A stretch of 64,000 bases of DNA from Alkalispirochaeta americana (GTDB taxonomy: Bacteria > Spirochaetota > Spirochaetia > DSM-27196 > Alkalispirochaetaceae): positions 62,001 through 126,000 of the forward strand of contig NZ_FTMS01000007.1 of assembly GCF_900156105.1 (NCBI RefSeq), read 5' to 3'. The number at the start of each line of letters is the position of its first letter. The first letter of the stretch is position 1. Shown here one piece after another: positions 1 through 9,246 of the stretch. Made by a program: the position numbers and the translations under genes. The notes under the pieces are model-generated. The model was given only the letters and a program-made list of their open reading frames with translations. It searched no databases and was not told the origin of the DNA.

Positions 1-101
1 GATCGGCAAACTCGCCGCAACCGATGCTGGTGGTACTGCGAAGCGCCGCCAGAGGAACCAGGACGCCCGTGATGCGGGCGGTGCCGTGGGGATATTTCAC
101 C
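1..101 (-). CDS. malQ: 4-alpha-glucanotransferase, N-terminal fragment (gene runs off the window)
   Basis: Only the first 33 codons are present. The GTG start at 101 follows a GGAGG ribosome site with good spacing, and the translation contains GVLVPLAALRST and CGEFADL, the hallmark start of GH77 amylomaltase/4-alpha-glucanotransferase, where the first beta-strand leads into '(S)LRS...GIGEFxDL'. The enzyme transfers alpha-1,4-glucan segments in maltodextrin and glycogen metabolism in the cytoplasm. It lies downstream of the bifunctional nuclease gene on the same strand, about 75 bases away. The assignment rests on a short N-terminus, so family is likely but not certain. Confidence 0.7.
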
Positions 102-175
102 GAGTAACCTCCATAATGGGTACTCTGATTATAGGGTAGAAAAACTCCGCCTGCAATGACGAGAGCAGGGAGGGA

Positions 176-748
176 TTACAATTCGTTGAGCTGATCGCGG
201 ATACGCGCAGCCTCCTCGTAGTTTTCTGTCTCCACGGCCTGCTCCAGAGCTTTCTCCAGCTCTTCCCTGTTGGCCTGGTCGCCGGGGTCTTCCAGGAAGG
301 GCTCGTCCGGTTCCAGTTGAGCCTCGTTCTCGGAGATGAGGTTCACCGCTACGCTGGCCTCGTCCACAATTGTCTCGGCGATGAAGACCGGACAGTGAAC
401 ACGGGAAGCGATTCCCAGGCTGTCCGAGGGGCGCGCGTCCAGGGTGACCCGTTTCATGCCGTGTTTGAGAAGAAGCCGGGAATAGAAGGTGCGGTCCTTG
501 AGTTCCGTGATTTCCACGCGTTCCACGGAGACGTTGGTTTTCTCCAGGACCGAGAGGAAGAGATCATGGGTCATGGGGCGCGGCACAGGAACCCCGGCGA
601 GACCGAAGAGAATCGACTGAGCCTCCAGCTGGCCGATGAAAATAGGAACGGCCCGATCGCTACCCACGGGCTTGATCAGTACGGCGTTTCCTTTTTCTGT
701 TCGGGCCACTGTCCAGATTTCTGCTTCAATAAGCATAGTTCTTCTCAT
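176..748 (-). CDS. Bifunctional nuclease family protein (DUF151) with C-terminal UVR motif
   Basis: A 190-residue protein. Residues 5 to about 135 match the DUF151/bifunctional nuclease fold (GSDRAVPIFIGQLEAQSI, then LDARPSDSLGIASR). The last 35 residues form a UvrB/UvrC-type UVR helix pair (EEAARIRDQLNEL). Plant and bacterial DUF151 members have RNase and DNase activity; the biological substrate is not known. The UVR tail suggests contact with a partner protein. The start at 748 is chosen because AAGGAG lies just upstream; the in-frame ATG at 736 is the alternative, and the longer upstream reading frame has no ribosome site. Family is clear, function is inferred. Confidence 0.88.
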   Translation of the reverse strand: MRRTMLIEAEIWTVARTEKGNAVLIKPVGSDRAVPIFIGQLEAQSILFGLAGVPVPRPMTHDLFLSVLEKTNVSVERVEITELKDRTFYSRLLLKHGMKRVTLDARPSDSLGIASRVHCPVFIAETIVDEASVAVNLISENEAQLEPDEPFLEDPGDQANREELEKALEQAVETENYEEAARIRDQLNEL

Positions 749-935
749 ACGCTCCTTCACGGGTTCTCCGTTCCGCAGACCCGGTAAGACCCGGCATAGA
801 GGAGGCACAGGTCCCGTCGTGCCCTGCAACCCGACGGCCCTGGTCCGGCCTGCGCTGGTTTCTCCTGCTTCTACAGGTAATGATAACGCTGCCCCGCCGG
901 ATAATCAATGTTGCCGGCCCTATCCGCAGAGATTC

Positions 936-2624
936 CTAACGGGAGGTTTCGTAGATATGGCGGGCGATGGGAATCCTGCGTCCCGTGCCGAAGGCTCTGG
1001 GGCTTACCTTCAGAACCGGCGGGGCCTGGCGCCGTTTGTACTCGCTGCGCGCCACCAGGCCCAGGACGTGCTCCACCGTGGCCGGATCGTGTCCCCGGGA
1101 GACAATTTCCTGGAAGGTCCGGTTTTCCAGAAGGTATTCCTCCAGAATGGTGTCCAGCAGGGGGTACGGAGGGAGGCTGTCCTCGTCCTTCTGATCGGGC
1201 CGCAATTCGGCCGAAGGCGGTTTCACGATGGTGTTCTCCGGTATGATCTCCCTCTCGCGGTTCATAAACCGGGCCAGGGCGAAGACTTCCGTTTTCAGGA
1301 CGTCCCCAAGTACCGCCAGAGCACCGGCCATATCGCCGTAGAGAGTGCAGTAGCCCACGGCAAGTTCGCTCTTGTTGCCTGTGGTAAGGGTCAGGGACCC
1401 GAACTTGTTGGACCAGGACATCATCAGAAGACCCCTCAACCGGGCCTGGATGTTTTCTTCGGCCAAACCCGGGGCGGTTCCGGCAAACTGGTCTTCCAGG
1501 CAGGCCGTCACGGCCTGGTAGAGGGGATCGATGGGGAGGATCTCCCGCTGGATACCCAGGTTATCGGCCAGAGCTTCGGCATCGGTGATGCTCCCCGGGC
1601 TTGAATATCGGGAGGGCATAAGAAACCCCGTGACCCGTTCCGGTCCCAGGGCCTTCACGGCCAGAGCTGCCACCACGGCCGAATCGATCCCGCCCGAAAG
1701 CCCCAGGTGCACCCGGGAGAAGCCTGTTTTCTCCAGGTAGTCTCGCAGTCCCAGCACGAGAGCCGCCTCGATCTCGCTTATTTCATCGGTCGGTTCATTC
1801 GATGGCGGAAGATGGCGCGGGGCTGCCCGCTCTGCTTCCGTCGGACTTTCCGGAAGGGGGGTGAGATCGACCAGGGTCAGATCTTCCCGGAAGCGGGCGC
1901 TCTCCTCCAGGACCTCCCCGGATCCACGGGTGGCGAAGGAGCCGCCGTCGAAGATCAGGCTGTCGTTGCCGCCCACGGCGTTCACATAGATCAGGGGAAG
2001 TGATGCCTGGCGGCCGATTCGCTCGGCCAGCTCCCGGCGGAACGAGGCTTTTCCCTTGTAAAAGGGGCTGGCCGCCGGGGAGAGCAGTACCGTCGCGCCC
2101 TGGTCCAGAAGATCCCGTACAGGGTTGTTTTGGTACCGCACCCCCGGGGCCGGTTCTGTTCCCGCCCAGAGATCTTCGCAGATGGCGATCCCCAGACGCT
2201 CTCCCTGAAAGAGCCAGATTCCCGACGATGTGGCTGGTTCAAAATAACGGGCCTCGTCAAAGACATCGTAGGTAGGTAAAAGCCGCTTGGCCTGGCGGAA
2301 TACCACCTGGCCCTGGTGGATCACTGCAGCCGTGTTCTGGATTGCCCTGCCCGGTGTTTCGTGGTTCCAGTCCACCAGCCCCACCACGGCGGCGATCTCC
2401 CGGGGCAGCTCCTTCTGAAGCTGTCGCAGGGAACGGTTGTTCTCTTCCACAAAGGTGGCGTGGTCCAGAAGGTCCATGGGGGGGTACCCGCAGACACAGA
2501 GTTCGGGAAAGACGATCACCCGGGCACCCTGACCCAGGGCGGTGGTGGCGGCGTCCAGGATTCGCCTCCGGTTGCCGGAAAAATCTCCGATGGTGCTGTT
2601 AATCTGTCCGATAGCAATCTTCAT
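936..2624 (-). CDS. nadE: Glutamine-dependent NAD+ synthetase
   Basis: A 562-residue two-domain enzyme that makes NAD+ from nicotinate adenine dinucleotide using ATP and glutamine. The N-terminal nitrilase-like glutaminase domain shows the Glu-Lys-Cys triad: E41 in FPELCVCGYPP, K113 in QAKRLLPTYDVF, and C149 in AICEDLWAG. The C-terminal synthetase domain has the ATP-pyrophosphatase P-loop SGGIDS at about 310-315, followed by GFLMPSRYSS and TTGNKSELAVGYCTLYGD. Length is typical of the shorter bacterial glutamine-dependent class. It is divergent from the next gene with only a short promoter gap. Confidence 0.97.
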   Translation of the reverse strand: MKIAIGQINSTIGDFSGNRRRILDAATTALGQGARVIVFPELCVCGYPPMDLLDHATFVEENNRSLRQLQKELPREIAAVVGLVDWNHETPGRAIQNTAAVIHQGQVVFRQAKRLLPTYDVFDEARYFEPATSSGIWLFQGERLGIAICEDLWAGTEPAPGVRYQNNPVRDLLDQGATVLLSPAASPFYKGKASFRRELAERIGRQASLPLIYVNAVGGNDSLIFDGGSFATRGSGEVLEESARFREDLTLVDLTPLPESPTEAERAAPRHLPPSNEPTDEISEIEAALVLGLRDYLEKTGFSRVHLGLSGGIDSAVVAALAVKALGPERVTGFLMPSRYSSPGSITDAEALADNLGIQREILPIDPLYQAVTACLEDQFAGTAPGLAEENIQARLRGLLMMSWSNKFGSLTLTTGNKSELAVGYCTLYGDMAGALAVLGDVLKTEVFALARFMNREREIIPENTIVKPPSAELRPDQKDEDSLPPYPLLDTILEEYLLENRTFQEIVSRGHDPATVEHVLGLVARSEYKRRQAPPVLKVSPRAFGTGRRIPIARHIYETSR

Positions 2625-2665
2625 GGCGTTGACCTCACGTGAAGCGGTTACTACTATACCGTACC

Positions 2666-3325
2666 ATGCAAGAGCCAGTCCTGATAACGGGTAAACAGTC
2701 GGCCTTTACAGACGATATGATCCAGGAGTTCCTCAATCGACAGCACCAGGTCTTCGCCACCGTCGATTCTGCCGGCGAACACCCCCAGGTTCCCGATTCG
2801 GTAGGGTCGGGGCTCTGCTATCTGCCCTGGTCGCGACGGTCGCTTCTCTCGGCACGGTCGGTGGTGCTGGCCCTGGAGGGAGAGACCCGCGAGGCGTCCC
2901 GGGCTGTGGTGGTCTGCGCTCCCGAAGGTATTCACACTCCCCTGCATCAGACCGAGTCTGCCCTGATCGAGCAGGGGGTAGATGCTGCGCTGAAGGGGTA
3001 CCTCTTTATTCTCAAGGAGGTGCTGGGATACTTTTTACGTCGCGGCTCGGGCGATATCACCGTTGTCTGGTACGATGGCGGTGCCGAGGTTCTTCCTCCT
3101 TTCGAGGCTGCGCTCTGCGGGGCCGTCCAGGGGCTGGTGCGTTCCCTCTTCGCCTACTACGAGGGGGAATCCGTGACAATTCGTGGCCTCCAGGCCTCGG
3201 AGAGCGACAGCAGGGCCGTGGCCCGGTGGGCGGCGGAGCAGATTATAGACAAGGCAGAGAAGTCTGCGGGGCGGTGGCAGAAATACGGCCAGCGCTCGGG
3301 ACTCCTCTCCTTCAAGAGAGCGTAA
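2666..3325 (+). CDS. SDR-fold-like protein lacking the catalytic YxxxK
   Basis: About 219 residues. The N-terminus (PVLITGKQSAFTDDMIQEFL) and the alternating strand/helix pattern (VVVCAPEG; a helix around GYLFILKEVLGYFL; AALCGAVQGLVRSLF) resemble a short-chain dehydrogenase Rossmann fold. The glycine motif is degenerate, however, and no Tyr-xxx-Lys is present, so it is probably not an active dehydrogenase. Start choice is uncertain: GTG at 2639 or ATG at 2666, neither with a ribosome site. A TACTAT hexamer at 2652-2657 just before the ATG would fit a leaderless transcript. It ends four bases before the symporter start, so the two are probably cotranscribed. Confidence 0.65.
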   Translation: MQEPVLITGKQSAFTDDMIQEFLNRQHQVFATVDSAGEHPQVPDSVGSGLCYLPWSRRSLLSARSVVLALEGETREASRAVVVCAPEGIHTPLHQTESALIEQGVDAALKGYLFILKEVLGYFLRRGSGDITVVWYDGGAEVLPPFEAALCGAVQGLVRSLFAYYEGESVTIRGLQASESDSRAVARWAAEQIIDKAEKSAGRWQKYGQRSGLLSFKRA

Positions 3326-3329
3326 CGGT

Positions 3330-4547
3330 ATGAATATTTCTTTTCGCTATGCCCTGGGGGCTTCCGCCGGGGTTCTTCTGGGGATGGTTCTGCCCCTGGC
3401 CGGGGGAGACACGGCGGCTCTTCTGACGGAGTTGTCGCAGCTGGTTATTCTGGCGGGGCGGTTTCTGCTCTTTCCGCTGGTCTTTTTTGCCATGATCGCT
3501 GCTGTGGACGAGCTCCACACCAAGGGTGCTCTGGGAAAAGCGGGGATGCTCAGCGCGGTGGTGCTTTTTCTGTGTACAGTGGTCTCCACCCTTCTGGGAG
3601 GGCTGGCCATTCTGGCTTTCTCTCCCCAGCGGATTCCTCCCATGGTCCAGGAGGGGCGTATTACGGCGCCGCCCTCGCTGATCGCCTCCTTCCTGGAGGC
3701 GATTCCTGCCAACGCCTTCAGGGTCTTTGTTCTGGACGATGGTGCCCTGGCGGGAATCCTCCTTATGGCCCTTCTGGTGGGGGTCTCGTTCAAACACGAC
3801 CGGAGCGTGAGCTCTCCCCTTTCCCTGGTGGTCGATTCGGCCAACCGCATTTTCTACCGCATGAACCGCCTTCTGGTGGGTATCCTGGGAGTCCTGGTGC
3901 TTTTGCCCGTGGCGGCTCTGACGGTGCTTCTGCGCGACGGGGCTGACCTGGGGCTGTTCAGCCAGTTCTTGCTGGTCCTGATTGTGGCGGTCCTGGTAAT
4001 GGCGGTTCTGGTATATCCGGCAATTCTCTACCTCTTTGACCGCCGCCGAACCCATCCCCTGCGCTGGCTTTCGGCGATGATCCCTGTGGCGGTGGCCGCC
4101 CTGGGGTCGGGTGATTCCTTCTTTTCCCTGGCCACGCTGACGCGGGTGAACAGGGATTCCCTGGAGATCCCCCGCGCGGTGGGGGCCTCGGTTTCTCCCT
4201 GGGTTGCTCTCTACGGCCGGGCTGGCACCGCTCTGGTGAGCATGGCCGGGTTTCTCCTGGTGATCCGCTCCTATACCGCCCTGGATATCGGACTGGGCGA
4301 TCTGATGCTTCTGACCGTTTCCACGGTGCTCTATTCCTTCTTTCTTGCCCGGACGCCGGCAGGGGGCGTCCTGCTGATGCTCTCCTTTCTGGCCTCCCGC
4401 TATGGCCGGGGGATGGAGGAGTCCTATCTCATTCTTTTGCCGGTTATGCCCCTGCTGGAACGGATCGGGGCTTTTCTGGATATGATGACCGCCGGTTTTG
4501 TGACCCAGATCGCGGCCACTCGGGGTCAGGGAGAACCCAGGCGATGA
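3330..4547 (+). CDS. Dicarboxylate/amino acid:cation symporter family (DAACS) protein
   Basis: A 405-residue inner-membrane protein with repeated hydrophobic helices over the whole length. The pattern matches the glutamate/C4-dicarboxylate symporters: an early FLLFPLVFFAMIAAVDEL helix, and the C-terminal GSGDSFFSLATL hairpin corresponding to the serine-rich re-entrant loop, followed by SVSPWVALYGRAGTAL. Members take up glutamate, aspartate or C4-dicarboxylates with Na+ or H+. The substrate cannot be read from the sequence, and the canonical NMDGT-type motif is replaced by YGRAGTA, so the transported solute may differ. Its 3' end overlaps the convergent outer-membrane gene by 22 bases. Confidence 0.85.
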   Translation: MNISFRYALGASAGVLLGMVLPLAGGDTAALLTELSQLVILAGRFLLFPLVFFAMIAAVDELHTKGALGKAGMLSAVVLFLCTVVSTLLGGLAILAFSPQRIPPMVQEGRITAPPSLIASFLEAIPANAFRVFVLDDGALAGILLMALLVGVSFKHDRSVSSPLSLVVDSANRIFYRMNRLLVGILGVLVLLPVAALTVLLRDGADLGLFSQFLLVLIVAVLVMAVLVYPAILYLFDRRRTHPLRWLSAMIPVAVAALGSGDSFFSLATLTRVNRDSLEIPRAVGASVSPWVALYGRAGTALVSMAGFLLVIRSYTALDIGLGDLMLLTVSTVLYSFFLARTPAGGVLLMLSFLASRYGRGMEESYLILLPVMPLLERIGAFLDMMTAGFVTQIAATRGQGEPRR

Positions 4548-5263
4548 CGAAGGCGCAGGCCAAAGCGTAGCATCGTCTCGTCCAGGAAGGGGGTGTCCTC
4601 CCTGTTGTCCACCCAGAGGTTGTAGGCCGGGATATACCATTCCAGACCTGCGCCAACTTCCAGTGTGTCCGTGAGCCTGTAATCGGCGGCTGCCTGGAGA
4701 TGGGGGTAGAAAAAGCGCCCGGCGATCCAGTATTCGGTCACGGGGCTTGCGTCGGAGCCGTCGATCGCTTCCAGGGGGATCCGGAAGATCAGGGTGATTC
4801 CGCCCCCGGCCGAGAGGCGCCAGGCCTCGTGGTCGGGCCAGGGCAGGGTGTAGAGCCAGGGAAGGCTCAGAGCTATCCCCAGGGTGTTGGCGATATCCCC
4901 CACGGAAGACCCCGTCTCGATCTGGGTTGGTACGGTTTTGTCGTGATCCCGCAGGGCGGCGTATTCCTGGGTGTACACCCAGAGGTTCGGCTCCAGGCGG
5001 TTCTTCTCTCCCAGGGAAAGTTCCAGGCCGATGCCGAAGGTCATGCGCAGGGGGCTGGTATCGCTTCCCTGAACGCTTTCGCCGTCGCTGTCGGTGGTGA
5101 AGCCGTTATAGATCCAGGTGGGCATCGCCGAGATATAAAGAGCTGTGATCTCACGGGCCAGAGGGGCCTGGGGGGAGGGAACCATCCCTGCCAGGGCGCA
5201 GGCCATAATCATCGCCCGGAGCCGGACCGGGCGGAGCGTTCCGCAGCAGGTGATCGTCTTCAC
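4526..5263 (-). CDS. Exported outer-membrane beta-barrel-like protein
   Basis: A 245-residue protein with an N-terminal signal peptide (basic start, hydrophobic stretch ACALAGMVPSPQAPLA, cut near residue 36). After the signal it shows alternating aromatic/polar segments typical of small beta-barrels (MTFGIGLELSLG, EPNLWVYTQEY, LSAGGGITLIFRIPL, ETMLRFGLRLRHRL). No enzymatic motif is seen. It probably lies in the outer membrane as a structural or pore protein, but the exact family is not recognised. It is convergent with the symporter gene, and its 3' end overlaps that gene. Confidence 0.65.
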   Translation of the reverse strand: MKTITCCGTLRPVRLRAMIMACALAGMVPSPQAPLAREITALYISAMPTWIYNGFTTDSDGESVQGSDTSPLRMTFGIGLELSLGEKNRLEPNLWVYTQEYAALRDHDKTVPTQIETGSSVGDIANTLGIALSLPWLYTLPWPDHEAWRLSAGGGITLIFRIPLEAIDGSDASPVTEYWIAGRFFYPHLQAAADYRLTDTLEVGAGLEWYIPAYNLWVDNREDTPFLDETMLRFGLRLRHRLGSP

Positions 5264-5363
5264 TCCCCAAACTATAGCACAGAATCACCGGGCTTTCGCG
5301 ATCAACCCGGCTGATCACCGCCCGGATAATCCTCTGGCCCGATAATCATCGGGGCCCGTGCAT

Positions 5364-6821
5364 TTAATAGGACTTGGCAAAGACCGCCATGTGCCGGGCC
5401 GGTTTCCCGCTGATAACGCAGGTTTTCCCCCGGGCTTCCTCCTCGTTTCCGAAAGGCAGGACCCGGATCGTTGCTTTTGTCTCTTCCTTTACCAGCGCCT
5501 CTGTTGCGGGATCACCGTCCCAGGGAACCAGGGCAAACCCTCCCGGTGCTGCCTGGTCATCGGAACCGGTGCCGTTGAAGAGAGCCTTCATGTCTTCCCA
5601 GGTCTCGGGGCGGTGGGTGTTCTCCTCGCGGAAGGCCAGGGCCCGGTCAAAGAGATTCTTCTGGATCTCCTCCAGAAGGGAGCGTATTCGCCCTGCCACG
5701 GCTGTGATTGATACGGACTCCTTCTCGCCGGTGTCTCTCCGCACCAGGGTGACCTGGTTGTTTTCCAGGTCCCGGGGGCCCAGCTCAACCCTGATCGGGA
5801 CGCCCCGCATCTCCCACTCGGCAAACTTCCACCCCGGCGAAGAGTTCTCGTCGGTATCCAGCTCCAGGCGGAACTCCTGGCGGAGCTCCCTGGCCAGGGT
5901 CCGGGCCGCCTCCAGGACAGCCTCTTTTGTTTTGTTGCGGAAAATGGGGATCAGCACCACCTCGGTTGGGGCCAGGCGCGGAGGAATGACCAACCCGCTA
6001 TCGTCGGAGTGAGCCATAATGAGTGCGCCGATCAGACGGGTAGAGACTCCCCAGCTGGTGGCCCAGACGTATTCCAGGGAACCCTCCCGGGTTTGGTACT
6101 GCACATCGAAGGCCTTGGCGAAGTTCTGCCCCAGGAAGTGGGATGTCCCGGCCTGGAGCGCCCGTCGGTCCTGCATGAGCGCCTCGATCGCGTAGGTGTC
6201 CACCGCTCCGGCAAACTTCTCGCTCTCGGTTTTGACCCCCGTGCGCACGGGCATTGCCATGTATTCCTCGGCAAAACGCTTGTAGACATCGAGCATCTGC
6301 AGAGTTTCGTCCCGGGCTTCCTGTTCCGTCTCGTGGGCCGTGTGGCCCTCTTGCCAGAGAAACTCCGTGGAGCGCAAAAAGAGGCGGGTCCGCTTCTCCC
6401 AGCGCACCACGTTGGCCCACTGGTTGATCAGCAGCGGCAGGTCCCGGTAGGACTGAATCCACTTTTTGTACATGCTCCAGATGATCGTCTCCGAGGTGGG
6501 CCGAATCACCAGAGGTTCTTCCAGCTCTTGCCCGCCGCCGTGGGTTACCACGGCCAGCTCCGGTGCAAAGCCCTCCACGTGTTCCGCTTCCTTTTTCAGG
6601 AAGCTTTCGGGAATGAGCAGGGGGAAATAGGCGTTGCTGTGGCCCGTCTCCTTGAACATCCTGTCCAGGGCCTGTTGCATTCGCTCCCACAGGGCGTATC
6701 CCCGGGGGCGGATCACCATGGACCCTTTTACGGGGCTGTAGTCTGCAAGCTGTGCCCGCAGGACTATATCTACGTACCAGTCTGAGTAGCTGGTGGACCG
6801 TTTTGTTATCTGTTCTGCCAT
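5364..6821 (-). CDS. proS: Prolyl-tRNA synthetase, archaeal/eukaryotic-like type (ProS type 3)
   Basis: A 485-residue class II aminoacyl-tRNA synthetase that charges tRNA-Pro. Visible motifs are [18 protein letters not shown] (motif 1 region), [29 protein letters not shown] followed by [23 protein letters not shown] (motif 2), and [14 protein letters not shown] leading into [16 protein letters not shown] (motif 3). It lacks the large editing insertion of the bacterial type and has the extended C-terminal zinc-type domain, with the conserved Tyr at the very end (KSY). The start at MAEQITK is preferred over the upstream in-frame ATG at 6848 because homologues begin there. Confidence 0.97.
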   Translation of the reverse strand: MAEQITKRSTSYSDWYVDIVLRAQLADYSPVKGSMVIRPRGYALWERMQQALDRMFKETGHSNAYFPLLIPESFLKKEAEHVEGFAPELAVVTHGGGQELEEPLVIRPTSETIIWSMYKKWIQSYRDLPLLINQWANVVRWEKRTRLFLRSTEFLWQEGHTAHETEQEARDETLQMLDVYKRFAEEYMAMPVRTGVKTESEKFAGAVDTYAIEALMQDRRALQAGTSHFLGQNFAKAFDVQYQTREGSLEYVWATSWGVSTRLIGALIMAHSDDSGLVIPPRLAPTEVVLIPIFRNKTKEAVLEAARTLARELRQEFRLELDTDENSSPGWKFAEWEMRGVPIRVELGPRDLENNQVTLVRRDTGEKESVSITAVAGRIRSLLEEIQKNLFDRALAFREENTHRPETWEDMKALFNGTGSDDQAAPGGFALVPWDGDPATEALVKEETKATIRVLPFGNEEEARGKTCVISGKPARHMAVFAKSY

Positions 6822-6907
6822 GATATTTCGGCGAGAGTGTATGGGCAAAACCCCCGGGCGTCAAGATTTTCCTTGTATCCCGGGGGAATCTCGGGGGAAT
6901 GGGGCGG

Positions 6908-7600
6908 TTAGCGCAGGCGAACGGTCTCCACCATGTAACGGATCCGCCGTCCTCCGGCAATGTCGGTGATTCGCTCCATCACCACCACCAGGGAGGTGTT
7001 GTCGGGGGAGACGATCACCCGGCCAATGCGGTAGCGGTTTACCCCCTCGCGGAAGAGAGTGGGGCGTCCTACCTGTTGCTCCAGGGTGGTGCCGTCACTG
7101 TAGCGAGCCTGCAGATTCAGATGAAAGGCTGCGCTTCCGTCAGCCCCCCGGCCCCGAGCTTCCTGGACAAGATCCAGGGTATAGCTGGTGCCGGTGCGAA
7201 AATCCCGAAATGATACCCGGGGTTGGGGATCGCTTTCGCCATCGATGAAGAGGTAGATGATCCGGCCCTGTGAGAGATGGTCGATCTGATGCTGCCCTAT
7301 GAGGGGCTGGAAGAGGGGCAACAACGTATAGAGAGCGCCGCTTCCGTCCTGGCCCCCCGAAAGGGTGCGCGAGAAAGTGCGACTCTGTACCCCCTTGGGA
7401 AGAAACACATTATCCGGCACATTGACGGCGTAGATTTCGGCAAAAGGGTTTCCTTCGGGGTGAGTGATTCCGTACTGGCCAAAGAGGAAAACCCGGGAAT
7501 CGGGAGAGAAGCCAAGATTTGCAAAGCGGGCGATATCTCCGGCGCTGGTTGTTGCCACCGCCAGGGTGAGCAGAAGGACAACTGGGCCTAAGCGTTTCAT
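6908..7600 (-). CDS. DUF2259 predicted secreted protein
   Basis: A 230-residue exported protein. The signal peptide is KRLGPVVLLLTLAVATTSA, cut before GDIARF. The mature part begins with ARFANLGFSPDSRVFLFGQYGI, followed by FAEIYAVNVP and a C-terminal VSPDNTSLVVVMERI. This arrangement matches DUF2259, a family of predicted secreted proteins found mostly in spirochaetes; its role is unknown. The start at 7600 is chosen because GGAG lies six bases upstream; two upstream in-frame ATGs (7612, 7630) lack a ribosome site. Confidence 0.8.
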   Translation of the reverse strand: MKRLGPVVLLLTLAVATTSAGDIARFANLGFSPDSRVFLFGQYGITHPEGNPFAEIYAVNVPDNVFLPKGVQSRTFSRTLSGGQDGSGALYTLLPLFQPLIGQHQIDHLSQGRIIYLFIDGESDPQPRVSFRDFRTGTSYTLDLVQEARGRGADGSAAFHLNLQARYSDGTTLEQQVGRPTLFREGVNRYRIGRVIVSPDNTSLVVVMERITDIAGGRRIRYMVETVRLR

Positions 7601-7722
7601 GTTTTTCTCCATGGAATCAGAACTCCTCATCCCTTGTTATCGTCCCGACAGGGGAGAATCATTACCCCGGGGCGGCGGGAGATGCAGTTTTTTGACGGAA
7701 AAAACGGTATAGTAGAGGGGAA

Positions 7723-8508
7723 ATGACACGAACGGCACGAATACACACCCTGGCGGCACTGATGGTGCTCGTTTTTCTGGCTGGCGGATTCTTTCTGGTT
7801 GCCCTGGTCCGGAATCTGGCAATCTTTCCCCTGGGGGGCGAACTTGAGATTTCCCCGTCCCGGGGGCAGGCCCTTCTTGGAGCTCTGGTAACGTGGGGTA
7901 TTTTTTGCAGCGCCGCTGCGGCGTATATGCGCACGTTCCGGCGAAGTCCCTCGGTGACAGTGTTCTTTGTGATGCTCTTCTTTCTCTTTTCCTGCCTGGA
8001 TGTCACCAAAGCGGGGCAAATCATGATCCCCGCCACATCGTGGAGGCATTTTTCGCCGATTCTCTCGCGGGTGACCTCCTTTGGCTGGATTGCAGGAACG
8101 CTGGCGCTCTTTACGGGAGCGCTCTGCGCGGGGGGTGGTGCCCTGCAGCGCCATGGCATGTCACTGCTGGCGGTTCTTGCCGTTTCTCTGGGATTAAGCT
8201 GGACAATTCCCCTGGACAGTCTGGTTCTTCCCGACAACCTGGTCTATGCCATGGGCCTGCGCCTGTCGGTGGATACGGTGATGCTGGTGGTGCTCTTTCT
8301 GGCGGTGGTGAGTTTTTTCCAGGCCGCCCTGGTGGTCCGGGAGCGCCGGCCGCTTTTCACGGCTCTGGCGGCGGCGTTTCTGGCGCTGGGTCGGGGGCTT
8401 CTTTTTTACCGGGCCGAGATATCCCTGATTATTGTGGGAGCAGGATTGACCGTTCTGGGCGCAACGGTCTTTGCCGTGGAAAACTACCGGGACTATCTCC
8501 TGGAGTAG
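7723..8508 (+). CDS. Seven-or-more-helix membrane protein of unknown function
   Basis: A 261-residue integral membrane protein with about eight hydrophobic segments (residues 9-30, 48-66, 76-95, 115-135, 145-163, 178-205, 215-232, 236-252). No catalytic motif, transporter signature or signalling domain was recognised. Short loops and an absence of charged clusters argue against a receptor with an enzymatic output. It stands alone, divergent from the DUF2259 gene, with a start codon 7 bases after an AGAGGGG ribosome site. Confidence 0.7.
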   Translation: MTRTARIHTLAALMVLVFLAGGFFLVALVRNLAIFPLGGELEISPSRGQALLGALVTWGIFCSAAAAYMRTFRRSPSVTVFFVMLFFLFSCLDVTKAGQIMIPATSWRHFSPILSRVTSFGWIAGTLALFTGALCAGGGALQRHGMSLLAVLAVSLGLSWTIPLDSLVLPDNLVYAMGLRLSVDTVMLVVLFLAVVSFFQAALVVRERRPLFTALAAAFLALGRGLLFYRAEISLIIVGAGLTVLGATVFAVENYRDYLLE

Positions 8509-8542
8509 CCTCGCGAGCCCGATGGCCGCACGGGGCCGGTTG

Positions 8543-9160
8543 CTACAGGATCAGCGTTGCCGCCAGCCCCACCCCCACAGGAAGGAGGAGGTTATCGGCG
8601 TCGCGGGTGGGAAGCGCCTCCAGCAGAGCTGCTGCAACACCCAGGGTCAGGGCAGTGAACACCCGGCCCTGGAGCATCACGGCTACGGTAAGGGCCACCG
8701 CTACGGTGCAGGCCAGACTCCCCGCCAGGGTCTTCCCCCCCGTCAGGGGAATTGTGAGGGTCCCCAGGAACTTGCCTGCCACGCTGGCGGCGCTGTCGCC
8801 AAAGGCCAGGGCGTAGACGGCAATCGAGGCCGCCGGGTGGGGGTAGAGCATGATCGCCAGCATGGCTCCGATTCCCAGCGTGACCGGGCCCAGGACAAAG
8901 TGATCGACCTCCCGGGATCGTGACGAAACCTGGGTGATATGTGTTATGATCGGCACGAATCGGCCGCATTGGCGCAGGGCCTCTGCTGTTGTGTAGAGCA
9001 GGATGCCCGTTGCCAGGATGCCCAGCGTTACAGCCGTGCCAAAAAAAGCCGTCATGGAGGGAACTGCGGCTATGAGGATGTGTACTGACTTGCGGATCAA
9101 CTCCGTCCGGAGCTCATCCGGGAGGGGCTTTTGGTTTTTCACCAGTGCTGTCCGTTCCAT
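8543..9160 (-). CDS. Dolichol/phytol kinase-like (CTP-dependent lipid kinase family) membrane protein
   Basis: A 205-residue membrane protein with about six helices. The ELIRKSVHILIA segment near the N-terminus and the pair ALAFGDSAASVAGKFLG and TGGKTLAGSLACTVAVAL match the SEC59/VTE5 family, whose members phosphorylate polyprenols or phytol with CTP, and which is related to phosphatidate cytidylyltransferases. In spirochaetes the substrate is unknown. The conserved Asp in FGDSAAS and the GKT of the second motif are intact, so the enzyme is likely active in lipid alcohol phosphorylation at the inner membrane. Confidence 0.78.
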   Translation of the reverse strand: MERTALVKNQKPLPDELRTELIRKSVHILIAAVPSMTAFFGTAVTLGILATGILLYTTAEALRQCGRFVPIITHITQVSSRSREVDHFVLGPVTLGIGAMLAIMLYPHPAASIAVYALAFGDSAASVAGKFLGTLTIPLTGGKTLAGSLACTVAVALTVAVMLQGRVFTALTLGVAAALLEALPTRDADNLLLPVGVGLAATLIL

Positions 9161-9246
9161 TCAAAGGATTATGAGCAAGAACCGTGCCACTGGCCGTGGC
9201 CGCTCTTTGAGTTTCTAACTGTCCATATTGCAAAGGATTCCGGATT

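Noticed and set aside
3312-4640. 442-codon minus-strand frame across the symporter gene
   Set aside because: It is a composition-driven antisense frame full of Gln/His/Gly with no domain, opposite a clear membrane protein.
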